Below, in pieces: positions 1 to 8,214 of a stretch of DNA of 24,807 nucleotides. The notes under the pieces are model-generated. The model searched no databases, was not told the DNA's origin, and was given only the letters and a program-made list of their open reading frames with translations. The first letter of the stretch is position 1, and each line of letters opens with the position of its first letter. A program made the translations under genes and the position numbers. Source of the DNA: Mesostigma viride (taxonomy: Eukaryota > Streptophyta > Mesostigmatophyceae > Mesostigmatales > Mesostigmataceae); the NCBI GenBank assembly GCA_009746045.1, contig RPFO01001276.1, forward strand, positions 1-24,807, written 5' to 3'.

Positions 1-338
1 AAAGAGAGGATATATAGAGATGGAATAGATGGATTCTTCGGGCTTCTGGCGACGTTTCGGCACGCCTCAGCCCTTTTAGACCCTTTCGGATTTTTGCGTC
101 TGGGTGTTTCGTCGCGGATTTGGTTTTGGCCTCGAGCCCATCCGCTGTCGCGTCGATTTAGCGCCTCGCGCGATATTTGGTCCGCTCACCCGTCGATGTT
201 CGGCTGCGTATGGTCGCGATGCCGATGCAACGACACCGGCCATCCAGTCCCGAACGGTGTGCCCGGTGGTGCCTCGGTAGGACTGTTTCCCGCCCGTCAG
301 CAGGAGCGATTCAGGGTCCTCGTCCCGAGTTAGGAAAC
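1..338 (-). pseudogene. Degraded distal fragment of the split repeat-rich viral gene
   Basis: About 200-338 aligns by eye with the repeat unit of the viral gene to the right: compare 230-335 with 9060-9170, which share CCCGAACGGTGT, GGTGGTGCCTCGGTA and CGTCAGCAG in the same order. Relative to that copy it carries several one-base deletions, so the minus-strand frame is broken and no intact protein is encoded. The 98-aa open frame at 76-372 partly reads into the adjacent insertion and is not a natural product. The position fits: gene sequence at 8215 and above should continue, on the minus strand, into 338 and below if the 339-8205 insertion is removed. Below about 200 the similarity becomes weak. 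Confidence 0.6.
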
Positions 339-340
339 TG

Positions 341-376
341 CAGCCGTTAAGAATGTACTCAGCAAAGTACATTTTG
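341..376. repeat. Left terminal inverted repeat of the insertion
   Basis: This segment starts CAGCCGTTAAGAATGTACTC and continues into a subterminal GTACATTTTG motif. The reverse complement of 8165-8204 matches its first 20 bases with one mismatch, then diverges with a one-base gap around AGCA. Confidence 0.6.
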
Positions 377-1000
377 AGTTTTCCAAGTTTCTTGTTTTTT
401 GCTTGTTTTCAAGTTAGTTTTGCATAAAAAGTGTCCCATAGCCCTGGATCTCATCTGGAGGTAGTTGAACTAGTATATGCTAAATATACTAGGTTGTACT
501 ATTTTCTACTACATTATACTATAATGTACTAAATTGAACTGCATCTGAACTAAATGTAACTGTGATTGATGCCCCTGTAAGTCTCCCAATGCTCAATAAC
601 AGGTCTGGCCACCATTGGTGACTCTAGAGCCATTCACAGCTGCGCATTTCGTGGATCACCGCAAAAAAAATGTTTACTTAGCCTTATCACATGGGAATGA
701 GGGCTTTGGTGGTGCAAACATGCATGTGTGCTAAAAATTGGACATTCTGACACTGTGCGAGAGTCTGGTTATACTTAAGCACTTCAGGTCATGATCGAGT
801 ATAGAATGAACTGATGCAAGCAATCAAGCATTATGCAAGGAATGGAATGCTGCAATGAATTTTAGCAGTAATACTTGCAACTAGGGAACACGATAAAGTC
901 ACGAATCTGACATGCATTGTGCCGTCATGGCATGCATGAACATGTACCGAACAGAGGATCACGCGGAACGCCCAGTGCACGCGCATGGCATCCCCATGCC
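377..1000. other. AT-rich non-coding stretch of the insertion
   Basis: No credible gene is seen. The part around 460-560 is made of short variants of TATACTA / TGTACTA, like degenerate copies of the TGTACT core found in the terminal repeats. Around 900-1000 the composition turns C-rich before the microsatellite. Confidence 0.5.
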
Positions 1001-1084
1001 CCCCCCACACACACACAAGCCACTCCAACATTGCAACCAATGACCCCCCACCCAACCAACCCAGCCCCTGACCCCCCCAACGCC

Positions 1085-1875
1085 CATGCACACGCCCATG
1101 CCCCCGCCCGCCGCCCGCCCCGCCCCGCCCCGCCCGCCCCCCCGCCGCCCCGCCCCCCCCCGCCCCGCCGCCCCGCCCATGCCATGCCCCGCCCCGCACC
1201 CGCCACTCACCCCGCCCATGCCCACGCCCCGCCCAGCCCCACGCCCACGCCGCCACGCCCACGCCCACGCCACGCCCACGCCCACGCCCACGCCCACGCC
1301 CACGCCACGCCACGCCCACGCACGCCCACGCGCCACGCCACGCCACGCCACGCCCACGCCCCACCCGCCCACCCCACGCCCACGCCACGCCACGCAGCGC
1401 ACGCAGCGTACTGCACCACCACGCCCACGCCGCCACGCCCACGCCCATGCCAGCCCCGCCCACGCCCACGCCCACGCCCGCCCACGCCCACGCCCACGCC
1501 CACGCCCACGCCACGCCACGCCCACGCCCACGCCGCCACGCCCACGCCCACGCCCACCACCACGCCCACGCCACCCCCACGCACGCCCACGCCCACGCCA
1601 CGCCCACGCCCACGCCCACACCCACACGCCACGCCCACGCCCACGCCCACGCCCACGCCCACCCACGCCACTCCACGCCCACCCCACGCCACGCCCACGC
1701 CCACGCCACGCCACGCCCACGCCCACGCCCGCCACGCCACGCCCACGCCACGCCCACGCCCACGCCCACGCCACGCCCACGCCCACGCCCACGCCCACGC
1801 CCACGCCACACCCACGCCCACGCCACGCCGCCCGCCATGCCCACGCTCACGCCCACGCCCACGCCCGCGCCTGCG
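1085..1875. repeat. (CCCACG)n / (CCACGC)n microsatellite array, about 0.8 kb
   Basis: The stretch is almost wholly built from CCCACG hexamers interleaved with CCACG pentamers, plus a CCCGCC-rich leading part at 1100-1180. The plus strand is nearly G-poor C/A/G-hexamer DNA, and the minus strand carries GGGCGT repeats with strong G-quadruplex potential. Long open frames exist on both strands only because the period of 6 excludes stops; their His-Ala-Pro-Thr-Arg or Gly-Val-Trp-Arg composition has no sign of a real protein. Confidence 0.95.
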
Positions 1876-2146
1876 CCCACCCTAGCCTCACCCCTACTCC
1901 AAGCCACAAATGCACCGTAAGCCACAGCCAGAAGTACAGCACAGCAGCGACAATTGCAGACTTAGCCCAGACACACACCTACCCACGTCAATGCCCCTGC
2001 CCAGAGACTCGCGGCCTCATCCCACCCCCTGCACGAACAGTTCCCAAACAAAAGAAAAGGCAAACAAAAGGAACAAGAGTAGCAAGCTGCATTGCGAGCA
2101 CATATGCCAGTTCTGGTGCACATGCCAGGCCGAAAGCAACTCATGA

Positions 2147-2285
2147 TTGCCCCTGCCCCTGCCCCTGCCCCTACCCCTGCCCCTGCCCCTGCCCCTGCCC
2201 CTGCCCCTGCCCGCCCTGCCCCTGCCCCTGCCCCTGCCCCTGCCCCTGCCCTGCCCCTGCCCCTGCTGCCCTGCCCCTGCCATCA
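2147..2285. repeat. (CCCCTG)n microsatellite
   Basis: More than 20 near-perfect CCCCTG hexamers occur, with a few CCCTG or CCCG interruptions. The minus strand reads (CAGGGG)n, another G-quadruplex-capable hexamer but different from the upstream CCCACG array. Confidence 0.95.
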
Positions 2286-3473
2286 CCATTCTAACCACCA
2301 CACATTACGAAAAGCAAGAAGAAATTATAATAATAATATAAGAAATAATAATAATAAACAAGCACAAAGTTGACTGCACATGCGACTGTACCAGTAGGCA
2401 CGTAGCAAATTTTAGCTGCAGCTTCAATTTCAACTTCATTGCAATTGCAAGTGTGACTGCATGTGTAATTGCACTACCAATGCCTAATGCCCACTGCATG
2501 TGCCCAGTGCGAATGCAATTCAAAAGCAACATGCAATCGAAATTACAGCTGAAGCCGGCTATTAACAAAGATATTTAAAGCAGTTGTTAACTACAGAGAC
2601 CCAATGAAAATGCAAATGCAATGAAAAAGCAACAGAAGTTGAAGCCACTGCCACTCTACCTGCCGACAGTAACACCACCGCCAGCACCCACTCATATCCC
2701 AACGACAAGGAAATAGAATTGCCCAAAGCCAGACATACATTGGGACGCATAAGCAAACGGCAACGCAAGCGCACATGCAAATGTATACGCAAAGGCAAAG
2801 GCAAAGGCAAGCAAACGCAAACGCGCAAACGCGCAAACGCAAACGCAAGCTTGTCATGTACCTACGCTTAACTGCAAACGCAAACTGTGCACGAAGCAAA
2901 AAGATTGGATGGCCAAGATCATGGCAAATACGAGGGCCGAAAACAATCCAACTTCATCTAAATGTCCGAAATCCTCACGACGTTTCGATGCGCGCTTGAA
3001 TGTCGAAGGCCTGCGCCGATTATCGATCATAAGTCGAATGTGTAATTGTCGGCTTATGAGAACTGCTTTGCGACAGTATCACGTCAGGCCGTTCCTGTGC
3101 AGCCATTTTCCCTGTGCAGCGGGTGGACAACGTTCACTTTCCGCATTATTCATGGCTATCGAAGTTAATTCTTACCGACCCCGGCTGCCATGGCCACTGG
3201 CCACGCATATCAAGTTCAGGTATTCCCGACCTGTAGCGCAGCAGATTTCTGTCGGAAGGCATCCTAAGCATCGTGATAAAAGAAATCCGAACAATAGACA
3301 TTCATGCTGCATCTAAGGACATTATGGCATTTGTATATACTGCAAGTACATGTATCGACATTGCCGTGATTGCTAACCCCGACTCACCATGAACAGGAAC
3401 TTTCCCTCTGCCTCCATGAAATGTACTTCGTGAAATGTACTGTAATACATATGATGTACTACGATGATAATCA
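2286..3473. other. Low-complexity non-coding region with short hexamer runs
   Basis: An (ATAATA)-rich patch lies at about 2318-2358. A field of TGCAA/GCAAT words runs through about 2400-2630. GCAAAC/GCAAAG hexamers run from about 2765 to 2890. From 2900 to 3470 the sequence is unique; it contains an open frame of 135 codons at 2909-3316 that has no recognisable domain and atypical composition, so I do not call it. Tandem GAAATGTACTTCGTG-like motifs appear at 3415-3440, just before the palindrome. Confidence 0.6.
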
Positions 3474-4087
3474 TCCCAGCAAAGCCATAGCACACCTTCC
3501 GTTTCGACCGCCATGTCGGCCACTAGTCCGGATAGCTCAATGTGCACCTGACCTTGACACTAATCGCACAAACAGCCACAATTTTGCAAGCAAGAAGACA
3601 TGGCTACCTCGGCATTTCATGAAATGTACTTCGTGAAATGCATTTCGTGAAATGTACTAAGGAACGTGATTGGCCGGCGTTCGCTCGCCAAATCTCGCAA
3701 AATGTACTAAGGCACGTGATTGGTCCCGCAAAATGTACTAAGGAACGTGATTGGCCGGCGAAGATTCTGTTTGCTGCAATTAAAATTCCCTACAGAATCT
3801 TCGCCGGCCAATCACGTTCCTTAGTACATTTTGCGGGACCAATCACGTGCCTTAGTACATTTTGCGAGATTTGGCGAGCGAACGCCGGCCAATCACGTTC
3901 CTTAGTACATTTCACGGAGTGCATTTCACGAAGTACATTTCATGACATGCCGAGGTAGCCATGTCTTCTTGCTTGCAAATTGTGGCTGTTTGTGCGATTA
4001 GTGTCAAGGTCAGGTGCACATTGAGCTATCCGGACTAGTGGCCGACATGGCGGTCGAAACGGAAGGTGTGCTATGGCTTTGCTGGGA
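3474..4087. repeat. 614-bp near-perfect palindrome (foldback)
   Basis: The left arm is 3474-3770 and the right arm 3792-4087, with a 21-bp spacer containing TGCAATTAAAATTCC. The arms are almost identical; the few mismatches include CATTTC versus CATGTC next to CCTCGG and GCATTTCG versus GCACTCCG. Each arm contains three spaced copies of a unit with ATGTACTAAGG followed by ACGTGATTGG. The outer part of the arms duplicates the start of the open frame that continues from 4014 on the plus strand, so its first 25 or so codons also occur inverted on the minus strand near 3547. It probably arose by inverted duplication of a transposon end plus its 5' coding region. Confidence 0.9.
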
Positions 4088-4674
4088 CATAATCGTGGCT
4101 ATCTGCTTCCTGGCTTTCGCTATCATGGTGATGGGACACCATGGGAAGCGCAAGTTCGCAGCCATAGTGCTAAGCGGCAGCACCCATGCCGGCAGCCTAG
4201 TGACCGACGAGACGTTCGACTGTAAGTGCGGCCACGAGTGCATGAAGCCCATTAGAATATCACATCTCCAGGCATTGCGAAGCGCCTGGTTTTCGCCCGG
4301 GCGGAAGCAAGAGGACAGGAAGGCGGCGATAAAGCAGCAGCTGCACCAGGGGGGGTACGACGCCATAACCACGATGTCGTCATCTACTCGTCACAAGTTC
4401 GTTCATGGCGCTGGTTTTCGGTTCGTTCTCGACGGGGGAGTCAAGGATATGAACATAGGGTTTGTGACCCCTTTTCACTTTCGCGTTTCACTTTCGAGGC
4501 GGCCTTCAGGCACTGCCTGAAAATTAGCAACCACGTTTGGAACTCTTCGGACCACCTGTGAAACTAATCACATTTGATGATGTGCTGGCGGGCCTGGGCA
4601 TCGCATTTGAGCATTACTTCGAGCAGGGCTCAACAAGCTCGATTCGCCAACTCAACCCGAAGAAGCCCTAAGCT
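4014..4674 (+). pseudogene. Broken transposon-type protein, Cys-containing
   Basis: The open frame 4014-4520 begins inside the palindrome arm. It has a hydrophobic segment (IIVAICFLAFAIMVM, about residues 26-40) and then a plausible domain with a C-x-C-x3-C cluster (CKCGHEC) and a basic stretch. Coding character continues in other frames: about 4480-4550 reads FEAAFRHCLKISNHVW, and 4551-4671 reads ELFGPPVKLITFDDVL and onward to a stop. The coding signal therefore jumps frame near 4480 and again near 4545 by one base each. This suggests one protein of about 215 aa with frame damage, or a spliced gene. I do not recognise the family; the setting suggests a transposon protein. Confidence 0.4.
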
Positions 4675-4959
4675 GCGGTAAGACATATATTTGTGTGGAT
4701 GGCTCTTGATATCATGCTGAATTTCTAGACTTCTCTAGGTGGACAGTTCATGTGCAGCCATACAGGTCATCCATGTGTGTTTTAACCATGTTGCATGTGC
4801 CACAGATATCATGAGCAGTATTTACTAAGTGTGCTGGAGTCGTTGTTGCATGCTTGTTGTATTTCACAGGTTCACGCCTGCATGAACGCATCGTTGATAC
4901 TAATGATTATTCATATTGCATGACTGTTCTATTGGGGACGCCGCGCTTGATGTCACAAC

Positions 4960-5577
4960 GTGGCTGAAAGGGTGCATCCACCGCGACTTTGGCCGGTGGT
5001 GAAATCGATGGACGCATTTCCGAAGAAGCCAGCCGCGGGCCACACCCATGGCGCGGGCGGGGCGCGGGCGGGGGCGGGGGCGGGGAGAAGGCGCGGGTGC
5101 GGGCGCGGGCGCCACCCAAGGCGCGGGCGCGGGCGCGGGCCCGGGCGGGGCGGGGGCGGGGCGGGGGCGGGCGCGGTGCGGTGCGGGCGCGGGCGCCACC
5201 CAAGGCGCGCGCGCGGGCCGGGCGGGGGTGGGGGCGCAGGCGCCGGCGCGGGTGCGGGCGCGGGCGCCACCGCCGACTTGGATGATGAGCCAGCAACCGA
5301 AGCCAAGAGGGAGAGGCACCGCTCTTCGAAGGTGTTCGATCTCGAAGTGTTTTGGGGGCCGGATATGACCGTGTATGTCCGCTGGCGCCTAGCCGCATCG
5401 GAGACGTTGGTAAATGCACCGGTGAACAAGTGGCAGCCCACAGGGCCTAATGGCGAGGCTTGTGACGGGGTCACGCCCATTGGGTACACCCCGCAGGGAG
5501 ATCCTGTCTATGGGTGCCTCCTCATAGAGCGTGGCAAGGCCCAGAAAAGGAAGTCCTGGTCTAGTGCTGCTTTTTGA
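4960..5577 (+). CDS. Transposon-associated hypothetical protein with Gly/Ala/Arg repeat
   Basis: This is an open frame of about 205 codons whose annotated start is a GTG, so the true start is uncertain and it may be an internal exon. Residues about 28-110 are encoded by a (GGGCGC)-type GC-rich repeat and are pure Gly/Ala/Arg. After the repeat the sequence becomes protein-like, with KVFDLEVFWGPDMTVYVRW and a Pro/Gly-rich end. It overlaps the next frame by 47 bases, so the two may be one gene broken by a frameshift or joined by splicing. No family is recognised. Confidence 0.35.
   Translation: MAERVHPPRLWPVVKSMDAFPKKPAAGHTHGAGGARAGAGAGRRRGCGRGRHPRRGRGRGPGRGGGGAGAGAVRCGRGRHPRRARGPGGGGGAGAGAGAGAGATADLDDEPATEAKRERHRSSKVFDLEVFWGPDMTVYVRWRLAASETLVNAPVNKWQPTGPNGEACDGVTPIGYTPQGDPVYGCLLIERGKAQKRKSWSSAAF
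5043..5272. repeat. GC-only repeat (GGGCGC / GGGGCGG type)
   Basis: This is a block of GGCGCGGGCGC, GGGGGCGGGG and GGCGCCACCCAAGGCGC words. The phrase GGCGCCACCCAAGGCGC occurs twice, about 90 bp apart, showing a higher-order duplication. G-quadruplex potential is on the plus strand, opposite to the two upstream arrays. Confidence 0.9.
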
Positions 5578-6085
5578 ATGGGACGAGGGCGGTGCCAGGA
5601 GATGTACCTGCGCTAGCCTTCACAGCCTTTTTCCCGACATCGTCGCCGCTGAGAAGCAGCAGTTGCTCGACGGATGGATTGAGCAGGTGCCAAAGTCCGT
5701 GGAGGATGTGCGTGCCAACAACGAGAATCTGTTCAACATCATGGAGCAAAAGCTCAAAGAGAAGCGTGAACTGCAAGCGAACAAGGCGGTACCCTTACCG
5801 CTGCGATCTGCAGGCGACCAGTCGGTTGCGCGGGCAACACGAGCACTGAGGCTGCCCATAAAACAAGTCATCTCACACGTCGCTTGCCCTGCCCGCGAGA
5901 TTCAAGCGCAGATCAACCGCGCATGTGCGCCCGCTGCGCGAGGGAGCACATCAACGGCAACGCCCGCTTTGCGCACACTGATTTCCGGCAGGCACACCTT
6001 CAAGGTGAATGGAAGCCTCGTACGACGCGGCGGCCTACTCGTTGTTAAGCGGCCAGCCGTCACCTGCGGGCAGGGAATGCCGTAA
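5531..6085 (+). CDS. Transposon-associated hypothetical protein, middle part
   Basis: The first 15 codons overlap the previous frame and are probably not used. The body has a helical, charged region (residues about 35-85) with an amphipathic stretch around NIMEQKLKEKRELQ, consistent with a short coiled coil, then a basic Ala-rich tail. Together with the frames at 4960-5577 and 6196-6702 it looks like one plus-strand transcription unit interrupted by frame changes or introns. I do not recognise it. Confidence 0.3.
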   Translation: MARPRKGSPGLVLLFEWDEGGARRCTCASLHSLFPDIVAAEKQQLLDGWIEQVPKSVEDVRANNENLFNIMEQKLKEKRELQANKAVPLPLRSAGDQSVARATRALRLPIKQVISHVACPAREIQAQINRACAPAARGSTSTATPALRTLISGRHTFKVNGSLVRRGGLLVVKRPAVTCGQGMP

Positions 6086-6195
6086 GCACCACACATGCTG
6101 GTGAAGGTCCTTGATCTGAAGGCGATCGCACGGAGCGTGACAGCATTGTCGCCTCTCCTTACTACGCACCGTCGTGGACGGGCCAGTTTTCTAGA

Positions 6196-6702
6196 GTGAC
6201 ATTAGGTGGCGGCAGCGCAGGGATGACGGTCCCCATTTCTGATGTACACCTGCAGCACTGGACAGTGGGCGGTACGGCAGAGGTGCACCAGCCTGAGCTG
6301 ATCGGTACCGGCAAACTGTCAGCTGCCACGGTGGCGGCGTTGAAAGAGCACCCGCAGATTGACTTTGAGCATTACAAGACTGCCACCGCCGCCAGGGCAG
6401 CAGCAAAGGATGACTGCAATGCCTACTTTGCCGAGCATGGAGCACGTGCGCTTATCGGGATGCGCCTGTGTGCCATGTTTCCGGGGACAGCGAGGAAGAG
6501 GGAGCGCTTCCATGGCTGGGTCACTAAGGTTCAGGAAAGGGGAGGTCACCTGCTCATCAAGGCGATGTGGGCTGATGGGCAGGACTATCATGCCCTGGCG
6601 GAGGTGACGCAGTTCGTGTGCGGCTGCCCACACCCAGTCGAGGCATTTGGCCGCGCTCGCTTCTTTCCACAGGAGCTAGGCTGGCACCGTGAACGCAGGT
6701 GA
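6196..6702 (+). CDS. Transposon-associated hypothetical protein, 3' part
   Basis: This is an open frame of 168 codons. The C-terminal half contains FHGWVTKVQERGGHLLIKA followed by MWADGQDYHAL, which resembles the F-x-G-x-V ... Y-x-DGD pattern of small chromatin-type beta-barrel domains (Tudor/chromo-like). That resemblance is by eye and weak. It ends just before the acidic frame at 6689-6946, and a splice or one-base shift would join them. Confidence 0.35.
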   Translation: MTLGGGSAGMTVPISDVHLQHWTVGGTAEVHQPELIGTGKLSAATVAALKEHPQIDFEHYKTATAARAAAKDDCNAYFAEHGARALIGMRLCAMFPGTARKRERFHGWVTKVQERGGHLLIKAMWADGQDYHALAEVTQFVCGCPHPVEAFGRARFFPQELGWHRERR

Positions 6703-6946
6703 TGGCACCCACATAGACGATGCCGTCCCTGCTGTGCACAGTGACAGTGAAGGCGGGGAGGAGGAGGAAGAGGGAGAGGAAGAGGGGGAGGAAGAGGGGG
6801 AGGAAGAGGGGGAGGAGGAGGGGGAGGAGGGGGGAGAGGGGGAGGGAGAGGGGGAGGGAGAATGGGAGGGGGAGGGGGAGGAGGAAGAGGGAGAGGGAGA
6901 CGGAGAGGAGGATGCGGAATGGGAGCCGGGGATGACTGGTAGATGA
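6689..6946 (+). CDS. Glu-rich acidic tail frame
   Basis: This 85-codon frame overlaps the previous one by 14 bases. It is essentially poly-(Glu/Gly) encoded by a GGGGGA/GGAAGA purine tract. It may be the C-terminal acidic tail of the preceding transposon protein. A negatively charged tail is plausible, but the frame stays open mainly because the underlying DNA is purine-only. Confidence 0.3.
   Translation: MNAGDGTHIDDAVPAVHSDSEGGEEEEEGEEEGEEEGEEEGEEEGEEGGEGEGEGEGEWEGEGEEEEGEGDGEEDAEWEPGMTGR
6755..6862. repeat. 108-nt uninterrupted polypurine tract
   Basis: The plus strand contains only A and G for 108 nt, with a further 37 nt at 6864-6900 after a single T. Building blocks are GGGGGAGGAAGA and GGGAGA. 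Such homopurine mirror-like DNA can form triplex (H-DNA). Confidence 0.9.
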
Positions 6947-7367
6947 GACGGTGCCATCTACCGGCGCATGGAATGAAGTGGTATACAAGTTTACTCATGG
7001 TTATCGGCAAGTAGAGCATGCTCGCCTGGCCTAGTTGCATTTAAATCAATGAGTTGAGTTTGGAGAGGCTGCATTTTGCTTGGATGAAGAATGTGTTAGC
7101 ATGGCCAAACTTTTATGGCTTGTAGCCAAATCCTCTTGGGGTATGCAGTGTACTAGCGGTGTGCAATTGCGAGGATTCCTGTCTTGTAGCGATGTGGCCT
7201 CTCACCCTGCAGCCTGGTAGATGTGTTGGCATGCAGCCACCCATCATGGGTCATCCGATCTGGTGTGATTTGCATTTGCACACCTTGTATTAAGGCCATG
7301 ATTTAATATTGTCTTGTTATTTTTAATGTGTATATGCGAAAAGAGGCATAATCTGCTCATATATAGT
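6947..7367. other. Non-coding, no feature seen
   Basis: This is AT-leaning unique sequence between the purine tract and the 173-bp array. It has no reading frame of note. It could be 3' UTR of the transposon transcript; TTTAATGTGTATATG lies close to its end. Confidence 0.4.
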
Positions 7368-8063
7368 GCTAGCAAATGTCACTACCTTTACCTATGCCTG
7401 ACCTTACAAGTTGAGGATGGTCTAATGTAGTGGCAAACAGGTTATTTACAACATTTCACAGTTTTCTGACATAGTTTGAGGCAACTATACTTACCAAAAT
7501 GCTTGAAAAAGGCGAAAATTGCACCATTTATGCTAGCAAACGTCACTATTTTGAGATCAAACTGGGCCCAAACTTGGCCCATGGTCTAATCTAGTGGTGT
7601 TTAGGTTGCTTCCAACACTTCATAGCTTTCTGACATAGTTTGATATTGTGTAGTAGCTTACACTGAGCAAAATGCTTGAAAATGGCAAAAATTGCACCAT
7701 TTATGCTAGCAAACGTCACTATTTTGACATCAAGCTGAGCCCAAACTTGGCCCATTGTCTATTCTAGTGGTGTTTAGGTTGCTTCCAATATTTAATAGCT
7801 TTATGACGTAGTTTGATATTGTTTAGTAGCTTACACTGAGCAAAATGCTTGAAAATGGCAAAAAATGCAGTATTTATGCTAGTAAACGTCACTATTTTGA
7901 GTTCAGATTGACCCCAAACTTTGTGCATGGTCTATTCTAGTGGTAATTAGGTTGCTTGCAAATATCCATGATGGTTTGACGTGATTTAGTACTGTTTCCT
8001 ATTTATTACTATTTAATTTAATTTAAAATGACAAAAATGTACCTGTATTGCTAGCAAATGTCA
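7368..8063. repeat. About 173-bp degenerate tandem repeat, four units
   Basis: The anchor GCTAGCAAA(C/T)GTCAC recurs at 7368, 7532, 7705, 7878 (GCTAGTAAACG) and 8050, with spacings of 164, 173, 173 and 172 bp. Shared internal words in order are TGGTCTA, GTTTAGGTTGCTTCCAA, TAGTTTGATATTGT and AAAATGCTTGAAAATGGC. Non-coding. The array lies just inside the right end of the insertion. Confidence 0.9.
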
Positions 8064-8164
8064 CCAAGATGACGTCCGATCGATACCAAACTTTGTACGA
8101 GGTCTATTTTGGTTGCAAACATCATGCATGACAATTTTCAGCATAAAAAGACAAACTTCGGTAC

Positions 8165-8204
8165 GAAGTACATTTTGCGTGCTGGAGTACATTCTTAATG
8201 GCTG
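8165..8204. repeat. Right terminal inverted repeat of the insertion
   Basis: This is the inverted partner of 341-376; on the minus strand it begins CAGCCATTAAGAATGTACTC. The next part, GAAGTACATTTTGCG, is the same motif that occurs in the palindrome arms, tying the two structures to one element family. Confidence 0.6.
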
Positions 8205-8214
8205 GTAGGGAAAC

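Larger units (their letters stand above)
339..8205. mobile_element. 7.9-kb transposon-like insertion (composite or decayed DNA transposon)
   Basis: The two ends carry related inverted sequences: CAGCCGTTAAGAATGTACTC at 341-360 and, on the minus strand from 8204, CAGCCATTAAGAATGTACTC. Just outside them lies a direct repeat, TAGGAAAC at 331-338 and TAGGGAAAC at 8206-8214, resembling an 8-9-bp target duplication with one base gained or lost. Sequence outside both ends belongs to the same viral gene, so the whole block was probably inserted as one unit or grew by nesting. The inside holds microsatellites, a large palindrome, fragments of plus-strand reading frames and a 173-bp satellite-like array. 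I do not recognise a transposase. The TTAA just inside each end could alternatively be read as a piggyBac-type target site, but the viral homology extends closer to the outer direct repeat. The superfamily is unassigned. Confidence 0.6.

Noticed and set aside
831-1925. Long overlapping open frames on both strands (up to 364 codons)
   Set aside because: They exist only because a period-6 repeat lacks stops; composition is a two- to four-letter peptide repeat with no domain.
2147-2285. Interstitial telomere from (CCCCTG)n
   Set aside because: The motif does not match known telomere repeats (such as CCCTAA or CCCTAAA), and different hexamer arrays stand beside it.
2909-3316. 135-codon plus-strand frame
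   Set aside because: No recognisable domain, mixed composition and no promoter or neighbour supporting it.
3302-3958. Frames inside the palindrome (81 and 106 codons)
   Set aside because: They are products of the inverted duplication; one repeats the first 25 codons of the 4014 frame and the other reads through both arms.
345-8200. piggyBac-type element with TTAA target sites
   Set aside because: TTAA occurs at both ends, but the inverted similarity and the viral flanks extend 6-10 bases further out to a TAGG(G)AAAC direct repeat, and no piggyBac transposase is seen.
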